From CAYWOS01 sp964459985 (GTDB lineage: Bacteria > Bacillota > Clostridia > Christensenellales > Aristaeellaceae), in NCBI GenBank assembly GCA_964459985.1, contig CAYWOS010000004.1, positions 1 through 64,000 on the forward strand: DNA of 64,000 nucleotides, read 5' to 3'. A model generated the notes under the pieces. It was given only the letters and a program-made list of their open reading frames with translations, made no database searches and was not told the DNA's origin. Shown here piece after piece: positions 41,586 to 50,972 of this stretch. Within the stretch, counting starts at the first letter, position 1, and each line of letters opens with the position of its first letter. The translations under genes and the position numbers were made by a program.

Positions 41586-42971
41586 GTGAAAACAGGCGAA
41601 CAGGGCGGCCCGGCGCGCAGAAACCGCGTGTTCTTCGGGCTGGGGACCATCGGCCGGGACATGTTCTACAGCATGGTCAGCATGTATCTGATGGTGTACC
41701 TGACCGAGGTGCTCGATCTGCCCGACGGCACGATGTGGTGGATGACGGGCGTGCTGACGGTGCTGCGCGTGTTCGACGCGCTCAACGATCCCGTCATGGG
41801 CACGGTGATTGACAATGTGAACACGCGCTACGGCAAGTTCAAGCCGCCCATGCTGATCGGCGCGCTGGTGGGCGGCGCGCTCATCGTGCTGCTGTTCGCC
41901 GATCTCGGGTTGACGGGCGCGGCGTACATCGTGTTTTTCGCCGTCGTCTATCTTTTGTGGGATGTGTTTTACGGCGCGAACGACATCGCGTACTGGTCGA
42001 TGCTGCCGGCCTTGTCGCTGGATCAGAAGGAGCGCGAGCGCATCGGCGCGTTCGCGCGCATCTGCGCCAATGTCGGCATGTTCGCCGTGGTGGTGGGCAT
42101 TCTGCCCCTCACCGGCGCGCTGACGAACGCCCTTGGCGACGCCAAGCGCGCGTGGTTCGTTTTCGCCGTGGGCGTCACGCTCCTGATGATCCTGTTCCAG
42201 CTGTTCACGCTGCTGGGCGTCCGCGAGCGCCGCGAGCGCTTCAAACAGGAAGAGAAAACCACGCTCCGGCAGATGTTCGGCGTGATCTTTCACAACGATC
42301 AATTGCTCTACACCACGCTGGCGATGGCGCTGTTCATGATCGGCTATTCGACCACGACGGGCTTCGGGACGTACTACTTCAAGTACGCCTTTGGCAACGA
42401 GGGCATGTATTCGGTGTTCGCGGCGATATTGGGCGTATCGCAGCTCGGCGCGCTGACGGCGTTCCCCTTCTTTTCCAAGCGCATGGACCGCAAAAAGCTG
42501 TACGGGCTGGCGACGGCGCTGGTGCTGATCGGGTATGTGATCTTTTTCTTCGCGCCGATGGATATGCTGTTCATCGGCGTCGCGGGCGTGCTGATCTTCG
42601 TGGGGCAGGCGTTTATCCAGCTGCTCATGCTCATGTTCCTCGCCGATACCATCGAGTACGGCCAGTGGAAGAGCGGCAAGCGCAACGAGAGCGTCACGTT
42701 CTCGGTGCAGCCGCTCATCAACAAGATCGGCGGCGCGGCGGCGAGCGGCATCGTGGGCGTCACGCTCATCCTCTCGGGCATCAACCGCGCCGCGTCGCCC
42801 GCCGACGTGACGGTGGAAGGGCTGCTCATGATGAAGGTTTCCATGCTGGCGCTGCCGCTTTTGTGCATCGTCGCGGGGTATATCGTCTATCGCAAAAAGT
42901 ACAAAATCGACGCCGTGCTGTACGGGCAAATCGTTTCCGATCTCGAAAAGCGCGGCGACATCCGCGAGTAA
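41586..42971 (+). CDS. GPH family sugar symporter (MFS)
   Basis: The 461-residue protein is a 12-helix glycoside-pentoside-hexuronide symporter. Family motifs include RNRVFFGLGTIGRDMFYSMV near residue 11, FDALNDPVMGTVIDN near 61, ANDIAYWSMLPALS near 132 and a late FLADTIEYGQWKSGKRNESV near 348. It would bring in a glycoside with Na+ or H+. I chose GTG 41586, with GGGAGG 9 nt upstream; the ATG-started longer frame begins before the promoter. No glycosidase lies beside it, so the sugar is unknown. Confidence 0.93.
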   Translation: MKTGEQGGPARRNRVFFGLGTIGRDMFYSMVSMYLMVYLTEVLDLPDGTMWWMTGVLTVLRVFDALNDPVMGTVIDNVNTRYGKFKPPMLIGALVGGALIVLLFADLGLTGAAYIVFFAVVYLLWDVFYGANDIAYWSMLPALSLDQKERERIGAFARICANVGMFAVVVGILPLTGALTNALGDAKRAWFVFAVGVTLLMILFQLFTLLGVRERRERFKQEEKTTLRQMFGVIFHNDQLLYTTLAMALFMIGYSTTTGFGTYYFKYAFGNEGMYSVFAAILGVSQLGALTAFPFFSKRMDRKKLYGLATALVLIGYVIFFFAPMDMLFIGVAGVLIFVGQAFIQLLMLMFLADTIEYGQWKSGKRNESVTFSVQPLINKIGGAAASGIVGVTLILSGINRAASPADVTVEGLLMMKVSMLALPLLCIVAGYIVYRKKYKIDAVLYGQIVSDLEKRGDIRE

Positions 42972-42983
42972 TCACCGCGCATC

Positions 42984-43020
42984 AAAAAAACTGCCGGAAA
43001 ACCTTTCCCGGCAGTCCTTT
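42984..43020. terminator. bidirectional intrinsic terminator
   Basis: CTGCCGG (42991-42997) pairs with CCGGCAG (43008-43014) around a short loop, with AAAAAAA before and TCCTTT after. It ends the GPH gene on plus and the ZnuA-like gene on minus. Confidence 0.88.
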
Positions 43021-43032
43021 GTATTGCGAGCG

Positions 43033-43911
43033 TTACTTCGTTCCGAGCGCTTCGAGCAGCACGCGCGCGTTTTCGCGCATGACGTCCTGATAGGCTGTCC
43101 TATCGCCTTCGCCCGTCACGAGCGGATCAAGCGCGTATATCGGCGCGCCCGTTTCATTATGAATGGCGACGGCGGCGTCCGGCGCGTACTGCGGCTCGGT
43201 GAAGAGCGGCGGATTGCCCGCCGCGCGCACCAGATCGATCACCTCGGCGAGACGGCGCGGCGAGAGCGCTTCGTCCGCCTCGACCGTCACCACGGCGACG
43301 ACGTTCAGCCCGTACGCCTCGGCAAAGTAGGGGAACGCCTCGTGAAAGGTCACGATGTCGCGCGCGGCGAGCGCGTCGAGCGTCTGCTTGATTTCCTCGT
43401 CGAGCGCGCGCAGCGCGGCGGCGTATTCCGCGGCGTTTGCCTTGATCTTGTCCGCCTGCCCGGGCAGCAGCGCGGCGAGCGCCTCTCCCATGTTCTCGGC
43501 CATCCGCGCGGCGTTCTGCGCGTCGAGCCAGATGTGCGCGTTCATTTCGCCCTCGTGCTCGTCGGGCATCAGCTCGATGCCCGTTGAGCAATCGACGATG
43601 TTCAGCCCGGGAAGCTGCGCCGTCAGCGCGTCGAGGTAGTGTTCCATGCCCGCGCCGTTGATCACGAGCGCGTCGGCCTGCGCCAGCGCGCGCACGTCGC
43701 CCGCCAGCAGCTGGTAATCGTGCAGGCAGCCCGTCGTGGGCGCGGTCATGTTTTTGAGCGTCACGCCCCCGACGTCGGCCAGCACGTTTTGCGCCAGCAC
43801 GTACACCGGGTAAAACGATGTCATGATCAGCTTTTCCTCGGCGATCGCGCAGGAGGAAAGCGGCAGCGCCAGCAGAGCGCACAGGATGAGCAGAGATACG
43901 GATTTTTTCAT
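43033..43911 (-). CDS. metal ABC transporter substrate-binding lipoprotein (ZnuA-like)
   Basis: The 292-residue protein has a signal peptide with lipobox LSSC and the cluster A-I metal-binding fold. Histidine sites are in GCLHDYQ near residue 62, NAHIWLD near 123 and VTFHEAFPYFA near 181; an acidic ligand is expected late. The usual His-rich loop is short (DEHEGE), so zinc versus manganese cannot be settled. No permease or ATPase gene is adjacent. It lies 12 nt downstream of thrS, so it is probably under the same T-box. Confidence 0.9.
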   Translation of the reverse strand: MKKSVSLLILCALLALPLSSCAIAEEKLIMTSFYPVYVLAQNVLADVGGVTLKNMTAPTTGCLHDYQLLAGDVRALAQADALVINGAGMEHYLDALTAQLPGLNIVDCSTGIELMPDEHEGEMNAHIWLDAQNAARMAENMGEALAALLPGQADKIKANAAEYAAALRALDEEIKQTLDALAARDIVTFHEAFPYFAEAYGLNVVAVVTVEADEALSPRRLAEVIDLVRAAGNPPLFTEPQYAPDAAVAIHNETGAPIYALDPLVTGEGDRTAYQDVMRENARVLLEALGTK

Positions 43912-43923
43912 GAAAGCCCTTTC

Positions 43924-45828
43924 TTATTTGATGATCTTGCCGTCGACTTCGCTCTGGAACATCCGGATCGCGTCCTCAACGGGCATCGATCCCAGCGCCT
44001 CGCCCTTGCGCGTGCGGACGTTGACCGTGCCGCTTTCGACCTCCTGATCGCCGATGACGAGCATGTAGGGGATCTTCATGAGCTGCGCTTCGCGGATCTT
44101 AAAGCCGATCTTTTCGTTGCGCAGGTCCGTTTCGGCGCGGATGCCGCTCTTGTCGAGCGCGCGCTTGATGTCCTTCGCCGCTTCGTCGGCGCGGTCGGTG
44201 ATGGTGAGGATTTTCGCCTGCACGGGCGCCAGCCACATCGGGAACGCGCCGCCGAAGTGCTCGATCAGGATGCCCATAAAACGCTCGATCGAGCCAAACA
44301 CCACGCGGTGAATCATCACGGGGCGGTGCTTTTCGCCGTCCGCGCCGGTATAGGTGAGGTCAAAGCGCTCGGGCAGATTCATGTCCAATTGAATGGTGCC
44401 GCACTGCCACGTGCGCCCCAGCGAATCCTCCAGATGGAAATCGATCTTGGGGCCGTAGAACGCGCCGTCGCCCTCGTTGACGGTGTAGGACACGCCCAGC
44501 TCGTCCAGCGCGCCCTTGAGCCCGTCGGTCGCCAGATCCCACATTTCGTCCGTGCCGATGGAGTTTTCGGGGCGGGTGGACAGTTCGACCTTGTACTTGA
44601 ACCCGAACGTCTTGTACACGCCGTCGATCAGGTAGTACACGCCCTTGATTTCGTCGCGGATCTGGTCGGGACGCATGAAGATGTGCGCGTCGTCCTGCGT
44701 GAAGCAGCGCACGCGCATGAGCCCGTGGAGCGTGCCCGACAGTTCGTGGCGGTGGACAAGCCCGAGCTCGCCGCACCGGCAGGGCAGCTCGCGGTAGCTC
44801 CACATTTTGCGCAGGTACACCAGCATTCCGCCCGGGCAGTTCATGGGCTTGATGGCGAAATCGGTGTCGTCGATTTTCGTGGTGTACATGCTCTCCTGAT
44901 AGTGATCCCAGTGCCCCGAGCGCTCCCACAGGGCGCGGTTGAGCATCATGGGCGTCTTGATTTCCTCATAGCCCGCCTCGCGGTGAATCTGCCGCCAGTA
45001 GTCCTCCAATAGGTTGCGCAGCACCATGCCCTTGGGATAGAAGAAGGGGAAGCCGGGGCCTTCGTCGAGCACGTCGAACAAATCCAGCTCGCGCCCGAGC
45101 TTGCGATGGTCGCGCTTTTTCGCTTCCTCGATGCGCGCGAGGTATTCGTCCAGTTCGGCTTTGTCGGTGAACGCCGTGCCGTAAATGCGCTGGAGCATTT
45201 TGTTCTTCTCGCTGCCGCGCCAGTACGCGCCGGCGATGGAGGTGAGCTTGAACGCCTTGATTTTGCCCGTGGCGGGCAGATGCGGCCCGGCGCACAGATC
45301 GGTGAAATCGCCCTGTTTATAGAAGGAAATCGTCTCGCCCTCGGGCAGATCCTCGATGAGTTCCACCTTGTACGGCTCGTTCTTTTCCTTCATGAAGGCG
45401 ATCGCGTCTTCGCGCGGCAGCTCGAAGCGCTCCAGACGGTCGTTCTTCTTGATGATGCGCGCCATTTCCTTTTCGACTTCCTTGAGGAAATCGGGCGTGA
45501 ACGGCTCGTCCACGTCGAAATCGTAGTAAAAGCCGTTGTCGATGGCGGGGCCGATGGCGAGCTTTGCCTCGGGACGCAGCTTTTTGACGGCCTGCGCCAG
45601 AACGTGCGACGCCGTGTGTCGCAGCGTGCGCCGCCCCGCGGCGTCCGCGAAGGTGAGGATATCGAGCGTCGCGTCGCCGTTGATCGGCTTGACCAGATCG
45701 CACACCTCGCCGTTCACCAGCGCGGCGAGCGCCGTCTTTTTCAGTTCTTGGCTGAGTTGCCCCGCGATGTCCAGCGCGTTCATGCCGTCCGGGAACTCCC
45801 TTTGTCCGTTCTTCAGCGTGATCAGCAT
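43924..45828 (-). CDS. thrS: threonine--tRNA ligase
   Basis: ThrRS is a zinc-dependent class II enzyme. The 634-residue product has an N-terminal TGS domain (LITLKNGQREFPDG), a second editing-type domain (RHTASHVLAQAVKKLRPEAKL; GPHLPATG), the catalytic core (CPGGMLVYLRKMWSYRELP; RHELSGTLHGLMRVR), and a C-terminal anticodon domain. Zinc ligands are likely the Cys of CPGG and the His of RHELSG and MIHRVVFG. AGGAG lies 7 nt before ATG 45828; the longer frame runs into the T-box. A T-box leader precedes it and a ZnuA-like gene follows. Confidence 0.97.
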   Translation of the reverse strand: MLITLKNGQREFPDGMNALDIAGQLSQELKKTALAALVNGEVCDLVKPINGDATLDILTFADAAGRRTLRHTASHVLAQAVKKLRPEAKLAIGPAIDNGFYYDFDVDEPFTPDFLKEVEKEMARIIKKNDRLERFELPREDAIAFMKEKNEPYKVELIEDLPEGETISFYKQGDFTDLCAGPHLPATGKIKAFKLTSIAGAYWRGSEKNKMLQRIYGTAFTDKAELDEYLARIEEAKKRDHRKLGRELDLFDVLDEGPGFPFFYPKGMVLRNLLEDYWRQIHREAGYEEIKTPMMLNRALWERSGHWDHYQESMYTTKIDDTDFAIKPMNCPGGMLVYLRKMWSYRELPCRCGELGLVHRHELSGTLHGLMRVRCFTQDDAHIFMRPDQIRDEIKGVYYLIDGVYKTFGFKYKVELSTRPENSIGTDEMWDLATDGLKGALDELGVSYTVNEGDGAFYGPKIDFHLEDSLGRTWQCGTIQLDMNLPERFDLTYTGADGEKHRPVMIHRVVFGSIERFMGILIEHFGGAFPMWLAPVQAKILTITDRADEAAKDIKRALDKSGIRAETDLRNEKIGFKIREAQLMKIPYMLVIGDQEVESGTVNVRTRKGEALGSMPVEDAIRMFQSEVDGKIIK

Positions 45829-45852
45829 ATCGTTTCTCCTTTCGTTTCGCGG

Positions 45853-46079
45853 ATACAAAAACCGCCCCTCATACAAGGGGCGGATGTAAGCATCCGCGGT
45901 TCCACCCTGATTGTTTTCGCCGCGCGCGCCGAAAACCGCTCAAATGCGCTGTATCGCGCGCTCGCGCCGCGGTCGGTGGGGCGGTACCGTTTTCGCGTGT
46001 CACCGTATGCTTTCAGCCATGGCATACTTCTCTGTCGGCGGCCGTGTGAAAGGGCGTGTCCCCCGTCATCCCGTGGGAT
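45853..46079 (-). promoter_or_regulatory. T-box leader of thrS
   Basis: The minus strand shows Stem I features (ACAGAGAAG), the T-box core GGTGGAACCGCGG at 45906-45894, and a terminator hairpin CCGCCCCTT/AAGGGGCGG-type stem at 45883-45862 followed by TTTTTGTAT. A candidate threonine specifier ACC lies at 45985-45983 in ACGGTACCG, but placing Stem I by eye is uncertain. Starved tRNA-Thr would relieve termination. The gene-free stretch 45829-46260 holds this leader plus two divergent promoters. Confidence 0.88.
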
Positions 46080-46085
46080 ATGCGC

Positions 46086-46114
46086 ATTATATGCCGCGCG
46101 CGCGGCGATGTCAA
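46086..46114 (-). promoter_or_regulatory. sigma-A promoter of thrS
   Basis: TTGACA (46114-46109) and TATAAT (46091-46086) are 17 nt apart on the minus strand, full consensus. Confidence 0.9.
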
Positions 46115-46203
46115 GCGTGAAAATGCCCTTTTGTGCGAATCCGTCCCTTTTCCGCCGTTTTTTCACAGGTTTTACTTTTGGTGACAGCAATTTAGCGATT
46201 TAC

Positions 46204-46232
46204 TTGACTAAAGCGCCCGCGTCTGGTATACT
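46204..46232 (+). promoter_or_regulatory. sigma-A promoter of the his-gat operon
   Basis: TTGACT (46204-46209) and TATACT (46227-46232) are 17 nt apart. Only about 28 nt separate the -10 from the hisZ start, leaving no room for a T-box or attenuator, so control must act at the promoter or elsewhere. Confidence 0.82.
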
Positions 46233-46260
46233 GCCGCGTATCACGAGGGGAGGGACGCGC

Positions 46261-47397
46261 GTGAACAATCAGGCGGAAGCGGGGCTGCCGGGAGCGGCGC
46301 CCGGACGGACAGGCGGGAGCGCGCTGCGCGAAGCGATCCGGCGCGAATTCGAGCGCTGCGGCTACGCGCGCTACACGATGCGCAAGTTCGAGCCGTATTC
46401 CCTGTACGCCGAAAACCTGCCCTTCCTCAAGGACGAGCATATCCTGACCTTCAGCGACCCGGACGGCTCGCTGATGGCGCTCAAGCCCGATATCACGCTG
46501 TCCATCGCCAAGAACGCGCGGTACGGCGAAAAACTGTACTACACCGAAAGCGTATACCGCCTGTCGCGCGAAAACCGCTCCTTCCGGGAGATTCCGCAGA
46601 TGGGGGTCGAAAGCGTCGGCACGGCGGACGCCTTCACCACCGCCGAGATCACGCATCTGGCGATCGCCTCGCTTCGCGCCGTGGGCGTCAATTACGCGCT
46701 GGATATCGGGCACATGGGATTTGTGTCGGCGCTGATGGACGCGGCCGGGCTCGGCCCCGCGCGGCGCGATACCGTTTCGCGGCTGCTGGGCGGCAAGAAC
46801 GCGCACGAATTGGCGGCGGCCTGCGGCGCGTGGGGGCTTTCCGGCGAATGGACGGACGCCTTTCTGCGTCTGGCGGCGCTGCGCGGCGGGCTGCCCGGCG
46901 CGCTTGAGGCGGCGAAGGCGCTGATCGGGAACGACGCCATGCGCGCGGCGTACGGCGAGATCGAGGCGCTGTCGGACGCGCTGACGGCGATGGGCGAGGG
47001 CGATCATGTGTCGCTTGATTTTTCCATGATCAACGATCTGGACTACTACAACGGCGTCGTGCTGCGCGGCTATATCGAGGGCGTGCCGCGCGCCGTGCTG
47101 TCGGGCGGGCGGTACGATCCGCTGCTCAAGCGGCTGGGGCGGCGCGGCGAGGCGATCGGCTTCGCCCTGTATCTGGACGAATTATCGCGCGTGCTGGAAA
47201 GCCCCGCCGCCTACGACGTCGACGTCGTGTGCCTGTACGATCCGGCGTGCGATCCCGCCGCGCTCATGACCGCGCTGAACGCCCTGCGCGACGCGGGCGA
47301 AAGCGCGCGCGCGGCGACCGAAATCCCCGAGGGGATTCGGTATCGGCGGCTTGCGCGCTTTGACGGGGGCGTTATCGGGGAGGCGGTATCATGCTGA
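46261..47397 (+). CDS. hisZ: ATP phosphoribosyltransferase regulatory subunit
   Basis: HisZ is a HisRS-like protein without charging activity that binds short-form HisG and makes it active and histidine-sensitive. The 378-residue product has class II synthetase-like segments: LKPDITLSIAKN near residue 79, YYTESVYRLSRENRSF near 96, FREIPQMGVESVG near 110, YNGVVLRGYIEG near 263. It lacks the HisRS anticodon domain. I chose GTG 46261 because GGGGAGGG lies 6 nt upstream; the longer frame reads back into thrS. It overlaps hisG by 7 nt. Confidence 0.9.
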   Translation: MNNQAEAGLPGAAPGRTGGSALREAIRREFERCGYARYTMRKFEPYSLYAENLPFLKDEHILTFSDPDGSLMALKPDITLSIAKNARYGEKLYYTESVYRLSRENRSFREIPQMGVESVGTADAFTTAEITHLAIASLRAVGVNYALDIGHMGFVSALMDAAGLGPARRDTVSRLLGGKNAHELAAACGAWGLSGEWTDAFLRLAALRGGLPGALEAAKALIGNDAMRAAYGEIEALSDALTAMGEGDHVSLDFSMINDLDYYNGVVLRGYIEGVPRAVLSGGRYDPLLKRLGRRGEAIGFALYLDELSRVLESPAAYDVDVVCLYDPACDPAALMTALNALRDAGESARAATEIPEGIRYRRLARFDGGVIGEAVSC

Positions 47398-48014
47398 CGG
47401 TCGCTATGCCCAAGGGACGGCTTTCGGACGCCGTGTATGAGCTGCTCGCGCGCGCCGGGTACGGCTGCGAGACGCTCAAAAAGGACGATCGCAGGCTGGT
47501 GCTGCGCGACGAAGCGCACGAGATCGCCTATCTGCAGGTCAAGCCCGCCGATGTGGCGGTGTACGTGGCGCACGGCGCGGCGGATATCGGCGTGATCGGC
47601 AAGGACGTGCTCGACGAGGGCGGCGAGGACGTGTACGAGCTGCTCGATCTGCGCATCGGCCGATGCCGTATGTCGGTCGCCGCGCCGGACGGCTTCCGCG
47701 ACGACAGACAGCGCACGCTGCGCGTCGCCACCAAATATCCGCGCACGGCGCGCCGCTACTACGCCACGCGCAACCGCGACATCGAGATCATTAAGCTCAA
47801 CGGCTCGATCGAGCTGGCGCCGCTGCTGGGACTGTCCGACGTGATCGTGGACATCGTCGAAACGGGCGCCACGCTGCGGCAGAACAACCTGTCGGTGATC
47901 GAAACGGTCGCGCCCGTCAGCGCGCGGCTCATCGCCAATAAATCATCCCAGAAATTCAAGGGCGCGGCGATCGAACGGCTTGTCGCCGCGCTGTCCAAGG
48001 AGGTTGCCCCATGA
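47391..48014 (+). CDS. hisG: ATP phosphoribosyltransferase, short form
   Basis: HisG condenses ATP and PRPP, the first step of histidine synthesis. At 207 residues it is the short form that needs HisZ, encoded just upstream. It shows LTVAMPKGRLSD at the N-terminus, ADIGVIGKDVLDE near residue 64, RVATKYPRTARRYY near 111 and the PRPP loop VDIVETGATLRQNNL near 152. It has no C-terminal regulatory domain, as expected. It overlaps hisD by 4 nt. Confidence 0.97.
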   Translation: MLTVAMPKGRLSDAVYELLARAGYGCETLKKDDRRLVLRDEAHEIAYLQVKPADVAVYVAHGAADIGVIGKDVLDEGGEDVYELLDLRIGRCRMSVAAPDGFRDDRQRTLRVATKYPRTARRYYATRNRDIEIIKLNGSIELAPLLGLSDVIVDIVETGATLRQNNLSVIETVAPVSARLIANKSSQKFKGAAIERLVAALSKEVAP

Positions 48015-49318
48015 TACAGATCATTCGCTACGCGGGACAAAAGGCGGAAGCGCTGCTTTCGCGCCCCGGCGGGGACGGGCGCGATGTCGAAGGCGTGGTG
48101 CGCGGCATTCTGGACGACGTGCGCGCGCGCGGCGACGCGGCGCTGTACGAGCTGACCGAAAAATTCGACGGCGCGCGGCTGTCCGCGCTTCGCGTGACCC
48201 GGGAGGAAATCGACGAGGCGACGGCGCGCGTATCGCCCGAATGGCTCGCCACCGTCGAGCTCGCCGCGCGCAACATCCGGGCGTTCCACGCCCGCCAGAT
48301 CAGGCAGGGATTCATCGACGCGGGCGAAATGGGCGTCGTGACGGGCCAGCGCGTGCTGCCGCTCCGCCGCGTCGGGCTGTACATTCCGGGCGGCACGGCC
48401 AGCCTTTCCTCGAGCGTGCTCATGAACGCCGTGCCCGCCGCGCTCGCGGGCGTGCGGGAGATCGTGATGGCCACGCCGCCGCGCGCCGACGGCTCCGTCG
48501 CGCCCGAGATTCTGGCGGCGGCGAGGGTGGCGGGCGTCGAAACCGTCTACAAAATCGGCGGCGCGCAGGCGATCGCCGCGCTCGCCTACGGAACGGCATC
48601 CGTTCCGCGCGTGGACAAGATCGTCGGCCCGGGCAATATCTACGTCGCCACCGCCAAGCGCATGGTGTACGGTCTGGTCGATATCGATATGATCGCCGGG
48701 CCCAGCGAGATTCTGGTGCTCGCCGACGGCCAATCCGATCCGCGCTTTGTCGCCGCCGATCTGCTTTCACAGGCGGAGCATGACAAATTGGCCTCCGCGT
48801 GGCTGGTGACCGACAGCCTGCTGCTCGCCGAGGCGGTCGCCGTGCAGATCGAGGAGCAATTGCCGTTTTTGCCGCGGCGCGATATCGCGCGCGCGTCGAT
48901 CATCGCGCAGGGACGGATCATCGTCGTGCCCGATCTGACCGTCGGCGTCGCCGTATCAAACGCCATCGCGCCCGAGCATCTGGTGCTCGCCGTGGACGAT
49001 CCCTTCGCAATGCTGCCCGCGATCGAAAACGCCGGCAGCGTGTTCATGGGACGTTTTACGCCCGAAAGTCTGGGCGATTACATTGCGGGGCCCAATCACA
49101 CGCTGCCCACCGGCGGCACGGCGCGTTTCGCCTCGCCGCTTTCGGTGGACGATTTCGTCAAAAAGTCCTCCTTCATTTACTATGACGAATCGGCGCTTCG
49201 CCGCGCCGCGCCCGATATCGCGCGCTTTGCCGAAAGCGAAGGCCTGCGCGCGCACGCCCGCGCCGCGACGCTGCGCGCGGAGAACGGCCTTGACCGTTCG
49301 GAGGGCGTGATATCATGA
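48011..49318 (+). CDS. hisD: histidinol dehydrogenase
   Basis: HisD oxidises histidinol to histidine in two NAD+ steps using zinc. The 435-residue protein has the Rossmann part RVGLYIPGGTASLSSSVLMN near residue 119, KIVGPGNIYVATAK near 203, AGPSEILVLAD near 229, and the active-site GPNHTLPTGGTARF near 359. It overlaps hisG and hisC by 4 nt each. Confidence 0.97.
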   Translation: MIQIIRYAGQKAEALLSRPGGDGRDVEGVVRGILDDVRARGDAALYELTEKFDGARLSALRVTREEIDEATARVSPEWLATVELAARNIRAFHARQIRQGFIDAGEMGVVTGQRVLPLRRVGLYIPGGTASLSSSVLMNAVPAALAGVREIVMATPPRADGSVAPEILAAARVAGVETVYKIGGAQAIAALAYGTASVPRVDKIVGPGNIYVATAKRMVYGLVDIDMIAGPSEILVLADGQSDPRFVAADLLSQAEHDKLASAWLVTDSLLLAEAVAVQIEEQLPFLPRRDIARASIIAQGRIIVVPDLTVGVAVSNAIAPEHLVLAVDDPFAMLPAIENAGSVFMGRFTPESLGDYIAGPNHTLPTGGTARFASPLSVDDFVKKSSFIYYDESALRRAAPDIARFAESEGLRAHARAATLRAENGLDRSEGVIS

Positions 49319-50388
49319 GCCGCTTTCTGCTTCCCCGCCTGCGGGAGATCGCGCCCTACGTGCCGGGCGAGCAGCCGCGCGATTCGGACGCCTTCGTGAA
49401 GATCAACACCAACGAGTGCCCTTACCCGCCCTCGCCGCGCGTCCTGCGCGCCATCGACGGCGAAAGCGCGCGGCGGCTCAATCTGTACCCCGATCCCGCC
49501 TGTGCCGGCCTGAACGCCGCGCTCGCCGCCGCCTACGGGCTGAACGAAAGGCAGGCGTACGCCGGCAACGGCTCGGACGAGGTGCTGGCGTTCGCGTTCA
49601 TGGCGTTTTGCGACGCGCGGCGCGGCTGCGCGTTCCCGGCGATCAGCTACGGCTTTTACCCCGTATACGCGAGATTGTTCAATTCGCCCGCGACCGAGAT
49701 TCCCTTGAACGATGATTTCACTTTGCCCGTCGAGCGCTTTGTCGGGCTGAACAAAACGGTGTTCATCGCCAATCCCAACGCGCCCACCGGCATCGCGCTG
49801 CCGCTTGACGATATCAGGCGCATCGTGCGCGGCAACCCGGACAGCGTGGTCGTCATCGACGAAGCGTACGTCGATTTCGGCGGCGAAAGCGCGCGGGCGC
49901 TGCTGCCGGAATGCGATAATCTTCTGATCGTGGGCACGTTCAGCAAAAGCCGGCAGCTCGCCGGCGGGCGGCTGGGCTACGCGCTGGGGAGCGAGGAATT
50001 GATCGCCGATCTCAACCGCGTCAAGTTCTCCTTTCATCCCTACAACGTCAGCCGTCTGACGCAGGCGGCGGCGGTCGCGGCGCTTTCGGACACGGCGTAC
50101 TTTGACGAATGCATCGGGAAGGTGCGCGCGACCCGCGCGCGCGTCGCGGCGGCGCTTCGCGGCATGGGCTTCGCGCTGACCGATTCCAAGGCGAATTTCC
50201 TGTTCGTGAAGCCGCCCGTCCTGACGGGACGCGCGTACTGTGATGCGCTCAAGGCGAAAATGGTGCTCGTGCGGCATTTCCCCGACCCGCGCATTGACGA
50301 TTACGCGCGCGTGTCGATCGGCACGGACGCGCAAATGGACATTTTCCTGCAAAGAACGGAAGAAGTGCTCAAGGAGGCGGGCGCATGA
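49315..50388 (+). CDS. hisC: histidinol-phosphate aminotransferase
   Basis: HisC converts imidazole acetol phosphate to histidinol phosphate with PLP. The 357-residue protein has NTNECPYPPSP near residue 30, NGSDEVLAF near 84, NPNAPTGIALP near 152, DEAYVDFGG near 180, and the PLP-lysine segment GTFSKSRQLAGGRLGY near 206. Overlaps of 4 nt on each side indicate translational coupling. Confidence 0.96.
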   Translation: MSRFLLPRLREIAPYVPGEQPRDSDAFVKINTNECPYPPSPRVLRAIDGESARRLNLYPDPACAGLNAALAAAYGLNERQAYAGNGSDEVLAFAFMAFCDARRGCAFPAISYGFYPVYARLFNSPATEIPLNDDFTLPVERFVGLNKTVFIANPNAPTGIALPLDDIRRIVRGNPDSVVVIDEAYVDFGGESARALLPECDNLLIVGTFSKSRQLAGGRLGYALGSEELIADLNRVKFSFHPYNVSRLTQAAAVAALSDTAYFDECIGKVRATRARVAAALRGMGFALTDSKANFLFVKPPVLTGRAYCDALKAKMVLVRHFPDPRIDDYARVSIGTDAQMDIFLQRTEEVLKEAGA

Positions 50389-50972
50389 GACAGGCGGCTA
50401 TCACGCGGAAAACGGGCGAAACGGACATTTCCCTCGCGCTGACGCTCGAGGGCGGCGGCGGGTACGACGTGCGGACGGGCTGCGGCTTTTTCGATCACAT
50501 GCTGGCGCTCTTCGCGCGGCACGGGCGGTTCGACCTGACGGTCAGGTGCGCCGGCGATACGAACGTGGACGATCACCACACCGTCGAGGACGTCGGCATC
50601 GCGCTGGGGCAGGCGATCGGGGAAGCGCTTTCCGACAAGCGCGGGATCGCGCGGTACGGCAGCGTCACGCTGCCGATGGACGAGGCGCTTTGTCTGTGTG
50701 CCGTCGATCTGTCGGGGCGCGGCTTTCTCGCGTTCGACGCGACGATGCCCTGCCAGAAGGTCGGTACGTTCGATACCGAGCTGGTGCGCGAGTTTTTCGC
50801 GGCGGTCGCGCGCGAGGCGAAGATCACGCTGCATATCCGCCTGCTCGCGGGCGAAAACACGCATCATATCATCGAAAGCGCGTTCAAGGCGTTCGCGCGC
50901 GCGCTGCGCGCTGCGGTCGCCCCCGATCCGGGCGCGGCGGACGATATCCCGTCCACCAAGGGCGTCCTATGA
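50385..50972 (+). CDS. hisB: imidazoleglycerol-phosphate dehydratase
   Basis: The 195-residue monofunctional HisB is a metal-dependent dehydratase. Both diagnostic clusters are present: FFDHMLALFARHGRFDL near residue 35 and DDHHTVEDVGI near 62, plus ENTHHIIESAFKAFARAL near 156. It lacks the N-terminal histidinol-phosphate phosphatase domain of enteric HisB, and no separate phosphatase gene lies in the operon. Confidence 0.97.
   Translation: MRQAAITRKTGETDISLALTLEGGGGYDVRTGCGFFDHMLALFARHGRFDLTVRCAGDTNVDDHHTVEDVGIALGQAIGEALSDKRGIARYGSVTLPMDEALCLCAVDLSGRGFLAFDATMPCQKVGTFDTELVREFFAAVAREAKITLHIRLLAGENTHHIIESAFKAFARALRAAVAPDPGAADDIPSTKGVL

Noticed and set aside
46086..46260. Histidine T-box before hisZ
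   Set aside because: The T-box core here is on the minus strand for thrS; the hisZ leader is only about 28 nt.
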